Source: Fibrobacter sp. (GTDB lineage Bacteria > Fibrobacterota > Fibrobacteria > Fibrobacterales > Fibrobacteraceae). From it: a stretch of 64,000 bases of DNA. The position numbers and the translations under genes were made by a program. Position 1 is the stretch's first letter, and every line of letters starts with the position of its first letter. The stretch is taken from the NCBI RefSeq assembly GCF_017545445.1, contig NZ_JAFWOM010000175.1, forward strand, positions 1-64,000. The letters are read 5' to 3'. Under the pieces are notes generated by a model, which was given only the letters and a program-made list of their open reading frames with translations, searched no databases and had not been told where the DNA came from. Below are positions 34,847-43,895 of this stretch, piece by piece.

Positions 34847-35084
34847 AAAAATCCACGTTTTTTTGGCACAAAAACGTGGAAAACCCTGGCTGCCCGAGCA
34901 TATAGCCCCGGCAAAGTTCATTGCTGAACTTAGTTATAATATACAATATTTTTTTGCGGAAGTCAATGGCTTTATTAGGACATTGCTTGAAATACGGAAA
35001 TATGGCGAAAAAAGAAAAATTCAACCCTGTTCACTAGAATGTCGTTAGAGTGATAAACTACATTGAATTACATGAGGACGAAAT
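34847..35084. other. Spacer between toxin-like gene and KAP gene, with a 10-bp hairpin
   Basis: CCACGTTTTT (34853-34862) pairs perfectly with AAAAACGTGG (34870-34879). A 71-73-aa open frame (TTG 34827 or 34833 to 35048) starts just after AAGGAGG and overlaps the toxin-like gene's end. It could be an immunity gene, but its start codon is weak and its composition unremarkable, so it is not called. Confidence 0.5.
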
Positions 35085-37100
35085 ATGTCAAACAGCAACA
35101 AGCACATTGAAGAATTCCTGGACTACTACCTGAATGTGGAGCAGTCTCCCGATTATGCTGTGTTGATTACAGGCTGTTGGGGCTCTGGCAAGACATATTT
35201 TATTAGACAGTATCTAGAAGGCAGGGGTGCTGCCGGAAAGGATGTAGTCAAAACATTTGACTGGTTGACCGATTGCGAAAAATATGCAGTTGTATATGTT
35301 AGCCTATTCGGTGCTAAAAGTCGCGAAGAAATGGACAAGCGAGTTCTTGAAAAACTGCATCCAATATTAAATTCAGATTATCTAAAAAGCATACCGACTG
35401 CCGTATCGACAATTGCCAAATTGCTAAAAGAGTATTCTGTTAATCCCGCTTTAAAAGCTACGGGTGCAGTAGCCGAAATCGCGACTCCTTTTTTAGCGGA
35501 AGTCTTGCCGAATATTATAAAAGGTGAAGGAGAGAAATTAAAAGGCGCTGTTGTCGTTTTTGATGATGTTGAGCGTGCTGACATGCTACTTCCTGAATTG
35601 TTGGGATATTTGAACGAATATGTGGAACACCTGCATGTTCCCTGCATTTTGCTTGCGGATAAGGAAAAATGGGAAGAAGCACAAAAGTGTCAAGAAGACA
35701 AATCAACTCTTCATCATTTGTCTAGTACCAAGGAAAAAGTCATTGGTAAGGAATTCCAGATACAAACATCTTTTGATGAAGTTTGGAATTTATGGTTTAA
35801 TAAAGAAAAGCATCTTCTTGGTGATAAAGCATGGCGTTTATTGAAAGATTGTCATGATATAATCGCTCAAGTATTTGAATTGTCAAATGCCTCAAATTAT
35901 CGTTCTTTAAGGCATACTTTTTTTGATTTTCAACTGTTCATAGAAAATATACAGGATGAGTATTTGATCAATCCTGAATTTAATTCACTATTTATCGCTG
36001 ATTTCTTTGCACATCAATATGCTTATTATTTAGGTTGGTTTAAAGCGTCTGAATATGCGGAAAGTAATGCTATCCAAAGAGGTTGCGCGAAGGCCTCTGT
36101 CGAAAATAGAAATCACCGATTAGCTCAAGATGAGTCTGTTGATGAAGAATTGTATAAAAAATACCCAAAACTTCCGTATGAAAAATTCGAAGAAATATTT
36201 GACAAGGTCAAACGCTTAAGTTCATATGCTTTTTTAGATGACTATTATGCAAAATGGCGGCAGATTTGGCAAGAATGGTTTTCAAAAAATTATGTTGAAG
36301 CTGAACACCTCAATAATGTTATCAAAAATTCAATATGGTATGATAAAAAAGATGATTATTACCTAAATAAAATGTATGAATGGTTTAGAGAGGACGATGA
36401 TTCTGGCCCAAAGGCTATGGCTGCGCTTGAAAAAGCGCTGCGAGAAAAGAAACTGACTAGTCCTATATCAATTATGTGCTTGTTCAGCAAACTTTATTGG
36501 CTTGCGCAAAGAAGAGTTTTTGTTGAGGACTATAATGCATTTTGTAAGAAAATAGAAGACTATGTTGTTGCGTGCAAGGGTATTTTGGAGTATGAAGATG
36601 TAGATAAATGGACACAACACACAATGTTGGATTCATCTTATAGTGATGTCAAAAAAGAATTAGATCATCTACAAGAACTCCTTAAGGAAATCTTGGCAGA
36701 AAAAGCGGCATCATTCAAACAGAACAAAATGGATGAGTTTTTTGAAAATCTTGGAAATGAAAATCCAGTTGTTTCCGAGCAAACTTGTGGTACGATTATA
36801 AATGGCTATCTGGATGAAAAAAAATTTGTATTTGGTGATTTGAATGCGGAACGTTTCTGTGAAGCCTATAGAAAAATGCCCTCGCGAGTTAAAACGAATT
36901 GTTTTAATGCGTTGAAGTCTAGATATCAATATCATCCTGAACAGATTGAAAGGGAAAAGAATTTTTTGGAAAAACTTTTGAAAAATGCTCAAAAGATATA
37001 TAATGATGCAAAACGTCCGTTGTTGCCAAGTGTGTTTGCGTTTGATTATTTAATTAGAACTTTGGAAAAAATTTTGGGAGAAAAGAATGATGCTACCTAA
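35085..37100 (+). CDS. KAP-type P-loop NTPase
   Basis: A 671-aa predicted ATPase. Walker A is GCWGSGKT (residues 30-37), Walker B is VVVFDDVER (156-164), and the C-terminal ~450 residues are helical and poorly conserved. The combination of an early P-loop and a D-D-[VIL]-E-R Walker B is typical of KAP NTPases, which often sit in phage-defence loci. No membrane segment is obvious, unlike many KAP proteins. It is AT-rich compared with hsdM and hsdR and overlaps the following hsdS by 14 bp. ATG 35085 lies behind GAGGA. Confidence 0.82.
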   Translation: MSNSNKHIEEFLDYYLNVEQSPDYAVLITGCWGSGKTYFIRQYLEGRGAAGKDVVKTFDWLTDCEKYAVVYVSLFGAKSREEMDKRVLEKLHPILNSDYLKSIPTAVSTIAKLLKEYSVNPALKATGAVAEIATPFLAEVLPNIIKGEGEKLKGAVVVFDDVERADMLLPELLGYLNEYVEHLHVPCILLADKEKWEEAQKCQEDKSTLHHLSSTKEKVIGKEFQIQTSFDEVWNLWFNKEKHLLGDKAWRLLKDCHDIIAQVFELSNASNYRSLRHTFFDFQLFIENIQDEYLINPEFNSLFIADFFAHQYAYYLGWFKASEYAESNAIQRGCAKASVENRNHRLAQDESVDEELYKKYPKLPYEKFEEIFDKVKRLSSYAFLDDYYAKWRQIWQEWFSKNYVEAEHLNNVIKNSIWYDKKDDYYLNKMYEWFREDDDSGPKAMAALEKALREKKLTSPISIMCLFSKLYWLAQRRVFVEDYNAFCKKIEDYVVACKGILEYEDVDKWTQHTMLDSSYSDVKKELDHLQELLKEILAEKAASFKQNKMDEFFENLGNENPVVSEQTCGTIINGYLDEKKFVFGDLNAERFCEAYRKMPSRVKTNCFNALKSRYQYHPEQIEREKNFLEKLLKNAQKIYNDAKRPLLPSVFAFDYLIRTLEKILGEKNDAT

Positions 37101-38322
37101 TGGATGGAAAAAAGTAAAGATAAAAGATATTGAATCCGTGGACATTCAAAACGGATATTCTCCTTTGTGTGTTGATTATGAAACAAATCGAAAAACGTTG
37201 AGCCTTGGTGCTTTGACTGGTTTTTCGTTAGATGTGAGCCAACAAAAAAATATATCAGAAAATGCTGTGATGCCGATTCATTCCTTATTAAAGAGAAATG
37301 ATATATTGGTTAGCCGATCAAATACAAAAGATAAAGTTGGCCGTGCCGCTGTAGTATTTGATGATTTAAAGGGAATCTATTATCCAGATTTAATGATGCG
37401 TTTTCAAGTGAATGAAAAAATTGCTGATTGTCAATTTGTTGTGTTATGTTTGCAGTCTCCTGCAGGACGCCGTTATTTTGAATCATGTGCTGCTGGAACA
37501 AGCACAAGTATGGTGAAAATTAATAAAAATGTACTAGAATCTTTTCCGATAATGTTGCCCCCGCTAGAAGAGCAGAAGAAGATTGCGGCGACGCTTTCGG
37601 TCTGGGACTCCGCCATCGAAAAAATGGAAAAACTCATCGAAGCGAAGGAAGATCAGAAGAAATCTTTGATATGGAAATTGATTGAAAGTAATGACAACAG
37701 AAAAATTAAACTAGGTAAAGTTGTTGTAGATAAAAATAAGTGGAGAAAAAGCAAACTATCTGATGTAGCTTCGGGTTTTGATTATGGAATGAATGCTGCA
37801 GCAAAGGAATATGACGGGAAAAATAAATATATTCGAATAACAGATATTGATGATGTATCTCATAAGTTTAATTCTATAGATTTAGTCTCGCCAAATGCGG
37901 AACTAGAAGACAAATATCGGGTGAATGAAGGAGATATTCTTTTTGCTAGAACAGGTGCTAGCACGGGAAAATCGTATTTATATGATAAAAATGATGGCAT
38001 TTTATATTTTGCCGGATTTTTGATTCGAGTCCATGTATTAAAAGATAACCCTTTCTTTATTTACATTCAAACTCTTTCGTCAAAATATCAAAACTGGTTA
38101 AAAAAGATGTCGATGAGATCGGGGCAGCCTGGTGTTAATGCGGAAGAATATAAAAACTTGCCAGTTTTAGTTCCGACTCTTCCAGAGCAAAACGCAATTA
38201 CTGAAGTTCTTTCCGCTGCCGAAAAAGAACTCTCTCTACTCAAACAACAACTTGAAAATTATAAAAAGCAGAAACAAGGCTTGATGCAAAAACTCCTCAC
38301 CGGTGAGTGGCGAGTAAAATAA
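37087..38322 (+). CDS. hsdS: Type I restriction specificity subunit, full length
   Basis: A 411-aa HsdS with two target-recognition domains and two conserved helical spacers. The first TRD runs to about residue 145, ending in KINKNVLESFPIMLPPLEEQ. The first spacer is KKIAATLSVWDSAIEKME. The second TRD spans about 215-365 (SDVASGFDYGMNAAAKEY to LPVLVPTLPEQNAI). The terminal spacer is SAAEKELSLLKQQLENYKKQ with the usual LMQKLLTGEWRV ending. It directs HsdM/HsdR to a bipartite sequence. The TRDs are AT-rich and the spacers less so, as expected for domain shuffling. ATG 37087 or 37090. Confidence 0.94.
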   Translation: MMLPNGWKKVKIKDIESVDIQNGYSPLCVDYETNRKTLSLGALTGFSLDVSQQKNISENAVMPIHSLLKRNDILVSRSNTKDKVGRAAVVFDDLKGIYYPDLMMRFQVNEKIADCQFVVLCLQSPAGRRYFESCAAGTSTSMVKINKNVLESFPIMLPPLEEQKKIAATLSVWDSAIEKMEKLIEAKEDQKKSLIWKLIESNDNRKIKLGKVVVDKNKWRKSKLSDVASGFDYGMNAAAKEYDGKNKYIRITDIDDVSHKFNSIDLVSPNAELEDKYRVNEGDILFARTGASTGKSYLYDKNDGILYFAGFLIRVHVLKDNPFFIYIQTLSSKYQNWLKKMSMRSGQPGVNAEEYKNLPVLVPTLPEQNAITEVLSAAEKELSLLKQQLENYKKQKQGLMQKLLTGEWRVK

Positions 38323-38334
38323 AGGGAGGAAAAT

Positions 38335-40215
38335 ATGAAGATTACTCAGATTGAAATTGGTCGTTTAGATGAAAATGATCGCTTGAATTTGAATGAAAAA
38401 GTGAGAATGAACAATTTAAACAGCATTGTTGTTCTTGTTGGGGAGAATGGAGCGGGAAAGACTCGTCTTTTGCGAACCATTCTTAGCATTCAGGAAAAGC
38501 AGAATGAATATCGTAAAAAAAGAGATGCTCTATTAAAGGAAATAGATGAAAAGATAGGAAATTATTTTCTTACTTATGACGAGGAAGAGAATAAAGAGAT
38601 AAAAGAAATGGAAAATGAAACGGAGTGGATTGGTCATTTAAAATTAGATGGTTTAGACAAGAGTAATTATCCTAATATAATTTCATTTGTTCCATCAACA
38701 TCAAAGTTGAAAGATTGGAGAGATTTTTCAAAAAAAGCATGGATGAAAAAAGCAGTAGAGTGCGAACGTTTGAATATAGATGCACTTGCAGAAGGAACAA
38801 CTTCGTTTATTCAAAAATTATCAGATCAATCTCGGGAAGCCGAATTTCACTTAATGCAAAAAAAAGAAAAAGAAGATTCTACTAAAATAAATGAGTATAA
38901 CAAGCGAAAAGGCCTTTATACAAAATTTTCCAAATTGGTGAAAGATAATTTGAAATTAACACTAGACCGCAATGAAAATGGCGATGCTGTGCTGCTTGAT
39001 GAAAAAGGAAATGGCGATGTAATTGCTGAAGCAAAGTTATCCGAAGGTCAACAATTGTTGTTGCAAATGTGCGTTCAATTATATGCTAAAGACGCTCAGT
39101 CTGATGATTATATTTTGTTATTAGATGAACCTGAAGTACATCTTCATCCGTCTGCAGTTATTCAATTTGTTGAAGATGTGAAAAGAAAAAATAAAAATGG
39201 GCAAATATGGATTGCAACACATTCTTTGGCTTTGGCTTCGCATTTTGATCCTGATGATATATGGTATGTCTCTGGAGGTGAAGTTGAAAAAGCTGGAAGA
39301 AAGTCAGAGAGAATATTGAAAGGGCTTATAGGAAATGAAGAAGATATAGAAAAATTGAGGCAATTCACAGATTTGCCTTTTCAATTTGGAGTTACAAGAT
39401 TTTCGACGCAATGTTTGTTGCCTCCCACTGTTGTTGAAACAGGAGCTAAAGATCCTCAGTTTCAACAAATAAAAGAAATCTTTAAAATTCAGCAATCACA
39501 GGGAGGAAAAATCAAGCTTCTTGATTATGGCGCAGGTAAGGGACGGTTGATATCGTCTTTTGCCGAGGATGGATCTAATTCAAAAGAAATATTAGATTAT
39601 TACGCTTATGATAAGTCTGTTGAAAACAAAGAATGTTGTATTGGTAATATAAAGAAATTTCATAATGAAGATGCAGAATTAAGATATTATAGCGAAATAT
39701 CAAGTTTGGATAAAAATTCATTTGACATTGTTTTAATGTGTAATGTATTGCATGAAATAGATTGCAAATATTGGAAAAGTATTTTTGAAGATATCAGTAA
39801 AATTTTAAAAAAAGATGGATTTTTATTGTTTGTCGAAGACAATATTATTCCAATCGGTGAACTGCCAAATAGGATTGGCTTTCTTGTTTTGAATACACTG
39901 CAATTGAATGAACTCTTTCAAACAAAAATATTATTGGACGATATAAGAGATTATCATGATTACGATATGAGTAACCGGTATAAAAAAGGGCGATTAATGG
40001 CTCATTTGATTTCTGCAAATGTATTGAAAAATGTTACGGAAACATCAATAAAGAATGCTATAAAATCTTTAAAAGAAATGTCTAAAGTAAAATTGTATGA
40101 ATGTAGGGATCATGCAATAAGTGAAAGTGATGACAGTACATGTAAAGATGGCTTAGAATATGGTTTCTGGTTAAATCAATATGCAAATGCCTCCCTTTGT
40201 TTAGATAATTTGTGA
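38335..40215 (+). CDS. Fusion of an ABC/OLD-like ATPase with a C-terminal SAM-dependent methyltransferase
   Basis: A 626-aa protein in two parts. Residues 1-~345 form an AAA_21/OLD-like ATPase: Walker A GENGAGKT (36-43), an insert with coiled coil, signature LSEGQ (235-239), Walker B LLLDEPEVHLHP (261-272) and H-loop ATHS (294-297). Residues ~370-626 form a class I methyltransferase: motif I LLDYGAGKG (395-403), acidic motif II YAYDKS (423-428), FDIVLMCNVLHEI (463-475) and DGFLLFVEDN (494-503). In OLD proteins a TOPRIM nuclease occupies this position. The gene lies 12 nt after hsdS and is AT-rich. Function unknown; defence is likely from context. Confidence 0.85.
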   Translation: MKITQIEIGRLDENDRLNLNEKVRMNNLNSIVVLVGENGAGKTRLLRTILSIQEKQNEYRKKRDALLKEIDEKIGNYFLTYDEEENKEIKEMENETEWIGHLKLDGLDKSNYPNIISFVPSTSKLKDWRDFSKKAWMKKAVECERLNIDALAEGTTSFIQKLSDQSREAEFHLMQKKEKEDSTKINEYNKRKGLYTKFSKLVKDNLKLTLDRNENGDAVLLDEKGNGDVIAEAKLSEGQQLLLQMCVQLYAKDAQSDDYILLLDEPEVHLHPSAVIQFVEDVKRKNKNGQIWIATHSLALASHFDPDDIWYVSGGEVEKAGRKSERILKGLIGNEEDIEKLRQFTDLPFQFGVTRFSTQCLLPPTVVETGAKDPQFQQIKEIFKIQQSQGGKIKLLDYGAGKGRLISSFAEDGSNSKEILDYYAYDKSVENKECCIGNIKKFHNEDAELRYYSEISSLDKNSFDIVLMCNVLHEIDCKYWKSIFEDISKILKKDGFLLFVEDNIIPIGELPNRIGFLVLNTLQLNELFQTKILLDDIRDYHDYDMSNRYKKGRLMAHLISANVLKNVTETSIKNAIKSLKEMSKVKLYECRDHAISESDDSTCKDGLEYGFWLNQYANASLCLDNL

Positions 40216-40256
40216 TAATAAAAATATCTAAGGTCATAAGAGTTTGAGGTGATTTT

Positions 40257-40361
40257 ATGTCAAAGTCCCGAAAGGTAACCCCAGTTTCCATTCGCAGTTC
40301 GGCTGCGGAGAGTTCAGTTATTAAGAAATACTTAATAGTTCAAAAAATTTTTGCTACCTAA
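40257..40361 (+). pseudogene. 5' remnant of a RhuM/Fic-associated gene
   Basis: A 34-codon frame with a good ribosome-binding site (GAGGTG, 6 nt before ATG). It starts MSKSRKVTPVSIRSSAAE, which matches the usual beginning of RhuM-type virulence proteins (T-P-x-x-I-R-S-S-A-A-E-Y-L). The match then stops and the frame ends after 16 unrelated codons. RhuM genes are frequent neighbours of type I RM genes, which supports the reading. I recognise it by memory of the family, not by alignment. Confidence 0.45.
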
Positions 40362-40378
40362 AAAAGGATAGAGCTGAT

Positions 40379-40680
40379 ATGGATGAAAAAGAGTTACGGA
40401 AAATTATTCGTCAGGGCAAAATGTGGGGACAATTTGTCATCCCCCTTTACGTCGCAACGGCTGGAGAAAATCAAATGTATAAATTTCCAATTTTGCTCCG
40501 GTCACAAAATGAGACCGGTTTTACATACTGAATTTTTCAGGATCACAAAGGTGATAAAAATGGCGGATTAAATGGCAGATTATTTGGCTGATTATTTGGC
40601 ACGTTAAAAGGCACATTAAGCGACACATTAAATGGCAGATTAAAATACTTTGAGGTAATTTATGAGCAACGAACAACAGC
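40379..40680 (+). pseudogene. Collapsed AlbA/Schlafen-type gene remnant with NGRL repeats
   Basis: ATG 40379 follows AAAAGGATAG. The first codons, MDEKELRKIIRQG, resemble the start of AlbA_2 proteins. The frame stops at 40531. In the same frame further on, after the first stop, the 12-bp repeat region (40559-40642) would encode NGGLNGRLFG-stop-LFGTLKGTLSDTLNGRL. That is the repeat tail typical of Schlafen-like ATP-binding proteins, with a second stop inside. Start and tail in one frame without a core suggest a large internal deletion plus nonsense mutations. It runs into the hsdR start. Confidence 0.42.
40559..40642. repeat. Seven imperfect 12-bp tandem repeats just upstream of hsdR
   Basis: Units resemble AATGGCAGATTA (84 bp in total). 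They occupy the space before the hsdR ribosome-binding site (TTTGAGGTAA) and look like the coding remnant of an NGRL tail. Confidence 0.85.
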
Positions 40681-43600
40681 CTGATTACAGAGAAATTCCG
40701 ACATCGCAGATTCCGGCGATGCGGTTATTGGCGAATCTCGGGTTTAAGCCGCTTACACCCGAAGAGGTGATGCTGGAGCGCAAGGGTAAGCTTGCCAACG
40801 TGTTGCTCGAAGATATTCTGCTTTCGCAGTTGCGTAAACTGAACTCGTTTACGCACAAGGGGACCAAGTGTGATTTTAGCGAAGAAAGCTTGCGTGGTGC
40901 TGTATTAAAACTGAAGAACATGCAGTATGATGGCTTGGTGCGTACGAATTACAAGATTTACGACTTGCTCACGCTCCCGCAATCCGAAGAAGAGTCGGTT
41001 GAGGGCGACAAGCGCAGTTACGACATCCGCTATGTTGATTGGCAAGAACCGGCGAACAATGTGTTCCATGCTGTTGCCGAATTCGATGTGGAGTGTGCGA
41101 AATCTAATGCCCGCATCATTCCAGATATTGTGCTGTTTGTGAACGGGATTCCATTTGCGGTTATTGAAAATAAATCGCCCGAAGAAGGTGTCAAACAAGG
41201 TATTTCGCAGATGATTCGCAACCAAGGGGATGATTATATTCCTCGGTTGTTTACTTTTTGCCAAATGCTTTTGTCTGTCAGCATGAATGATGCGACTTAT
41301 GCCACTGTTGGGACTCCCGAAAAGTTCTGGAGCCTTTGGCACGAGCTAGAAATCAAGGACAAGGAAATCGAAGCTGCGATTAACAAAAAGGTTCCGGCTG
41401 AAGATGAAGACCGAATATTCTCGGTGCCGAAATTCAAGTCGTTCCGCAAGGATAATCCGCAGACAAAGCGTGTGGTGACGGAACAGGATAGATTGATTTA
41501 TTGCCTGTGCAAGCCGGAGCGATTGCTTGAAATGGCTTATCGTTTTATTCTGTTTGATGAAGGTATAAAGAAAATAGCTCGTTATCAGCAGTTCTTTGTG
41601 GTCCATTCGGCGTTGAAACGCATTCGGAACATTGATAACGAAGGCAAGCGTAAAGGTGGACTTGTGTGGCATACGCAGGGGTCGGGCAAGTCGCTTTCGA
41701 TGGTGATGCTTGCTCGCGGAATTGCTCTGGATTCAAAGTATGATCCCGATTGCAATATTGATAATGCGCGTATCGTTCTTGTCACAGACCGCAAGGATTT
41801 GGATACGCAGATTCATGATACGTTCAAACATTGCGGAATGGAAGTCATCAAGGCAACTTCAGGTGAAAACCTGCTTAATCTTATGGCTTCTGATACTCCA
41901 GCCGTCATCACGACTGTTATTAACAAGTTCGACAAGGCTTTGAATAAGCGGCAATATGTTGAAAAATCCAACAATATCTTTTTGCTTGTCGATGAGGCAC
42001 ACCGCACGCAGTATAAAAATCTGCATGCACGCATGAAACAGATGCTCCCGAATGCCTGCTATATCGGCTTTACGGGAACGCCGCTGATGAAAAAAGAGAA
42101 GAATAGCTTCGGTAAGTTCGGCGGGATGATTAAGCCTTGCTATACAATTCAGCAAGCAAATGAAGATGGTGCCGTGGTTCCCTTGCTCTATGAGGGTCGT
42201 CATGCAGAACTCAAGCAGGACAAGGCGGCGATAGATCTTTGGTTTGATCGTTTTACTGCGGGGCTTTCGAACAAGCAGAAAGCTGACCTTAAGAAAAAAT
42301 ATGCCCGAGCCGAGATGCTGAACAAGGCAGAACGCGTCGTTTATATGCGTGCGTTTGATATTAGCGAGCATTTCCGTACAAACTGGCAGGGGACTCCGTT
42401 CAAGGCACAACTTGTCGCACCGAGCAAGGAAACTGCTATTCTGTACCATGAATTCTTGGATGAAATTGGTTCCGTGAGTTCGGAGGTTATTATTTCGGGC
42501 CCCGATGAGCGCGAAGGTTATTCGGAAGTGGGTGAAGAACCGAGCGACCGCGTGACGAAATTCTGGAAAAAAATGATGGATCACTATGGTGATGAGGAGG
42601 AATACAATAGGTCTATTATTGAAAGTTTCAAGGGTTCGGGTAAACCGGAAATCTTGATTGTATGTGATAAGTTGCTGACGGGCTTTGATGCTGAACGCAA
42701 CACTGTTCTGTACCTTTGCCGCACGCTCAAGGAACATACGTTGTTGCAGGCGATTGCCCGTGTGAACCGTTTGTTCGAGGAAAATGGCAAGAAAAAAGAT
42801 TTCGGCTATATCGTAGATTACGCTAACGTTCGCGACAACCTAGATACGGCGCTTGTGATGTACAAGGCACTGGAAGGCTTTGACCCCGAAGATTTGGAAG
42901 GCTTGCTGACCGATGTGTCGGAACTAGTGGGCAAGTTGCCGCAGTTGCGCTCTAATTTGTGGGATGTTTTCAGGGGTGTCAAGAACAAGGCTGACCCCGA
43001 ACAGATGGAACGCCACTTGGCCGATGAAAAACGCCGTAACGATTTCTACAAGGCCCTGCGAGATTTCGGAAAGTGCCTGAGTATCGCGATGTCATCGCAG
43101 AAGTTCCTGGAAAAGACTCCTGCCGAAGATATGATGCGGCTCCGCAGGGAGTTCAAGATGTTCTCGGATATGCGTGTGTCTGTAAAGCACCGCTACGCTG
43201 ACGATGTGGACTACAGCGAGTACGAACCGAAAATCAAGAAGTTGCTCGATACGCACATCCAGTCGGATAATGTGGTACAGACTGTGGCTCCTGTGAATAT
43301 TTTGGATCCGAAGTTTACGAAGAAACTGAGTGATGACAAGCGTGGTTACGATGCTCGTGGTAAGGCGGCGAGTGCGGATTCGATTGCGCATGCTCTCAAG
43401 AAAACCGTGACGGAAAAGATGGAAGAAGACCCGGCATTCTACGAGAAATTCTCGAAGATGATTCAGGATGTCATTGATAGTTTCCAGGCGGGTAAAATTT
43501 CTGAGGACGAATATTATTCCAAGGTTCAGAACTTGCAAGAAAAATTCAAAAGCAAGCGACGTGACGATGTGCCCGAGGAAATTAGCGAGAATGAGGATGC

Positions 43601-43895
43601 CGCAGCTTTTTATGGTGTCGCTTTATCTGCCTTTGTGTATTGCGGAAAATGCGATGCGGCGGAAGCTAGGCGAATCGCCGCAAAAATGGCTTTGTTTACG
43701 GTTGAGTCGTTTGAGAAACATCGTAAAATTCAGTTCTGGAATGATACGGATGCACAGAATCGTGTAAAGAACGAACTGGATGACTTTTTGTTTGATGAAA
43801 TTCAGGTGCGGGAACGCTTTGAATGGTCAAATAATGATATTGATACGCTTGAAGATAAGATTATGAATGTGGCAAGGCGGCGTTCGCATGAATGA
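40662..43895 (+). CDS. hsdR: Type I restriction endonuclease R subunit
   Basis: A 1077-aa ATP-dependent translocase and nuclease. The N-terminal PD-(D/E)xK nuclease has Pro-Asp (154-155) in PDIVLFVNG and E-N-K (169-171). The helicase motor has Walker A HTQGSGKS (337-344), the DEAH box LLVDEAHRTQY (DEAH 444-447), YIGFTGTPL and AIARVNRLFE. A C-terminal helical domain binds HsdM. ATG 40662 lies behind GAGGTAA. The gene is intact, so the restriction system could be active. Its 3' end overlaps the metallopeptidase gene by 8 bp. Confidence 0.96.
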   Translation: MSNEQQPDYREIPTSQIPAMRLLANLGFKPLTPEEVMLERKGKLANVLLEDILLSQLRKLNSFTHKGTKCDFSEESLRGAVLKLKNMQYDGLVRTNYKIYDLLTLPQSEEESVEGDKRSYDIRYVDWQEPANNVFHAVAEFDVECAKSNARIIPDIVLFVNGIPFAVIENKSPEEGVKQGISQMIRNQGDDYIPRLFTFCQMLLSVSMNDATYATVGTPEKFWSLWHELEIKDKEIEAAINKKVPAEDEDRIFSVPKFKSFRKDNPQTKRVVTEQDRLIYCLCKPERLLEMAYRFILFDEGIKKIARYQQFFVVHSALKRIRNIDNEGKRKGGLVWHTQGSGKSLSMVMLARGIALDSKYDPDCNIDNARIVLVTDRKDLDTQIHDTFKHCGMEVIKATSGENLLNLMASDTPAVITTVINKFDKALNKRQYVEKSNNIFLLVDEAHRTQYKNLHARMKQMLPNACYIGFTGTPLMKKEKNSFGKFGGMIKPCYTIQQANEDGAVVPLLYEGRHAELKQDKAAIDLWFDRFTAGLSNKQKADLKKKYARAEMLNKAERVVYMRAFDISEHFRTNWQGTPFKAQLVAPSKETAILYHEFLDEIGSVSSEVIISGPDEREGYSEVGEEPSDRVTKFWKKMMDHYGDEEEYNRSIIESFKGSGKPEILIVCDKLLTGFDAERNTVLYLCRTLKEHTLLQAIARVNRLFEENGKKKDFGYIVDYANVRDNLDTALVMYKALEGFDPEDLEGLLTDVSELVGKLPQLRSNLWDVFRGVKNKADPEQMERHLADEKRRNDFYKALRDFGKCLSIAMSSQKFLEKTPAEDMMRLRREFKMFSDMRVSVKHRYADDVDYSEYEPKIKKLLDTHIQSDNVVQTVAPVNILDPKFTKKLSDDKRGYDARGKAASADSIAHALKKTVTEKMEEDPAFYEKFSKMIQDVIDSFQAGKISEDEYYSKVQNLQEKFKSKRRDDVPEEISENEDAAAFYGVALSAFVYCGKCDAAEARRIAAKMALFTVESFEKHRKIQFWNDTDAQNRVKNELDDFLFDEIQVRERFEWSNNDIDTLEDKIMNVARRRSHE

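Noticed and set aside
34827-35048. 73-aa frame overlapping the toxin-like gene end, considered as immunity gene
   Set aside because: AAGGAGG is present, but the start would be TTG and the frame includes a perfect hairpin. Kept only as a hypothesis in the toxin finding.
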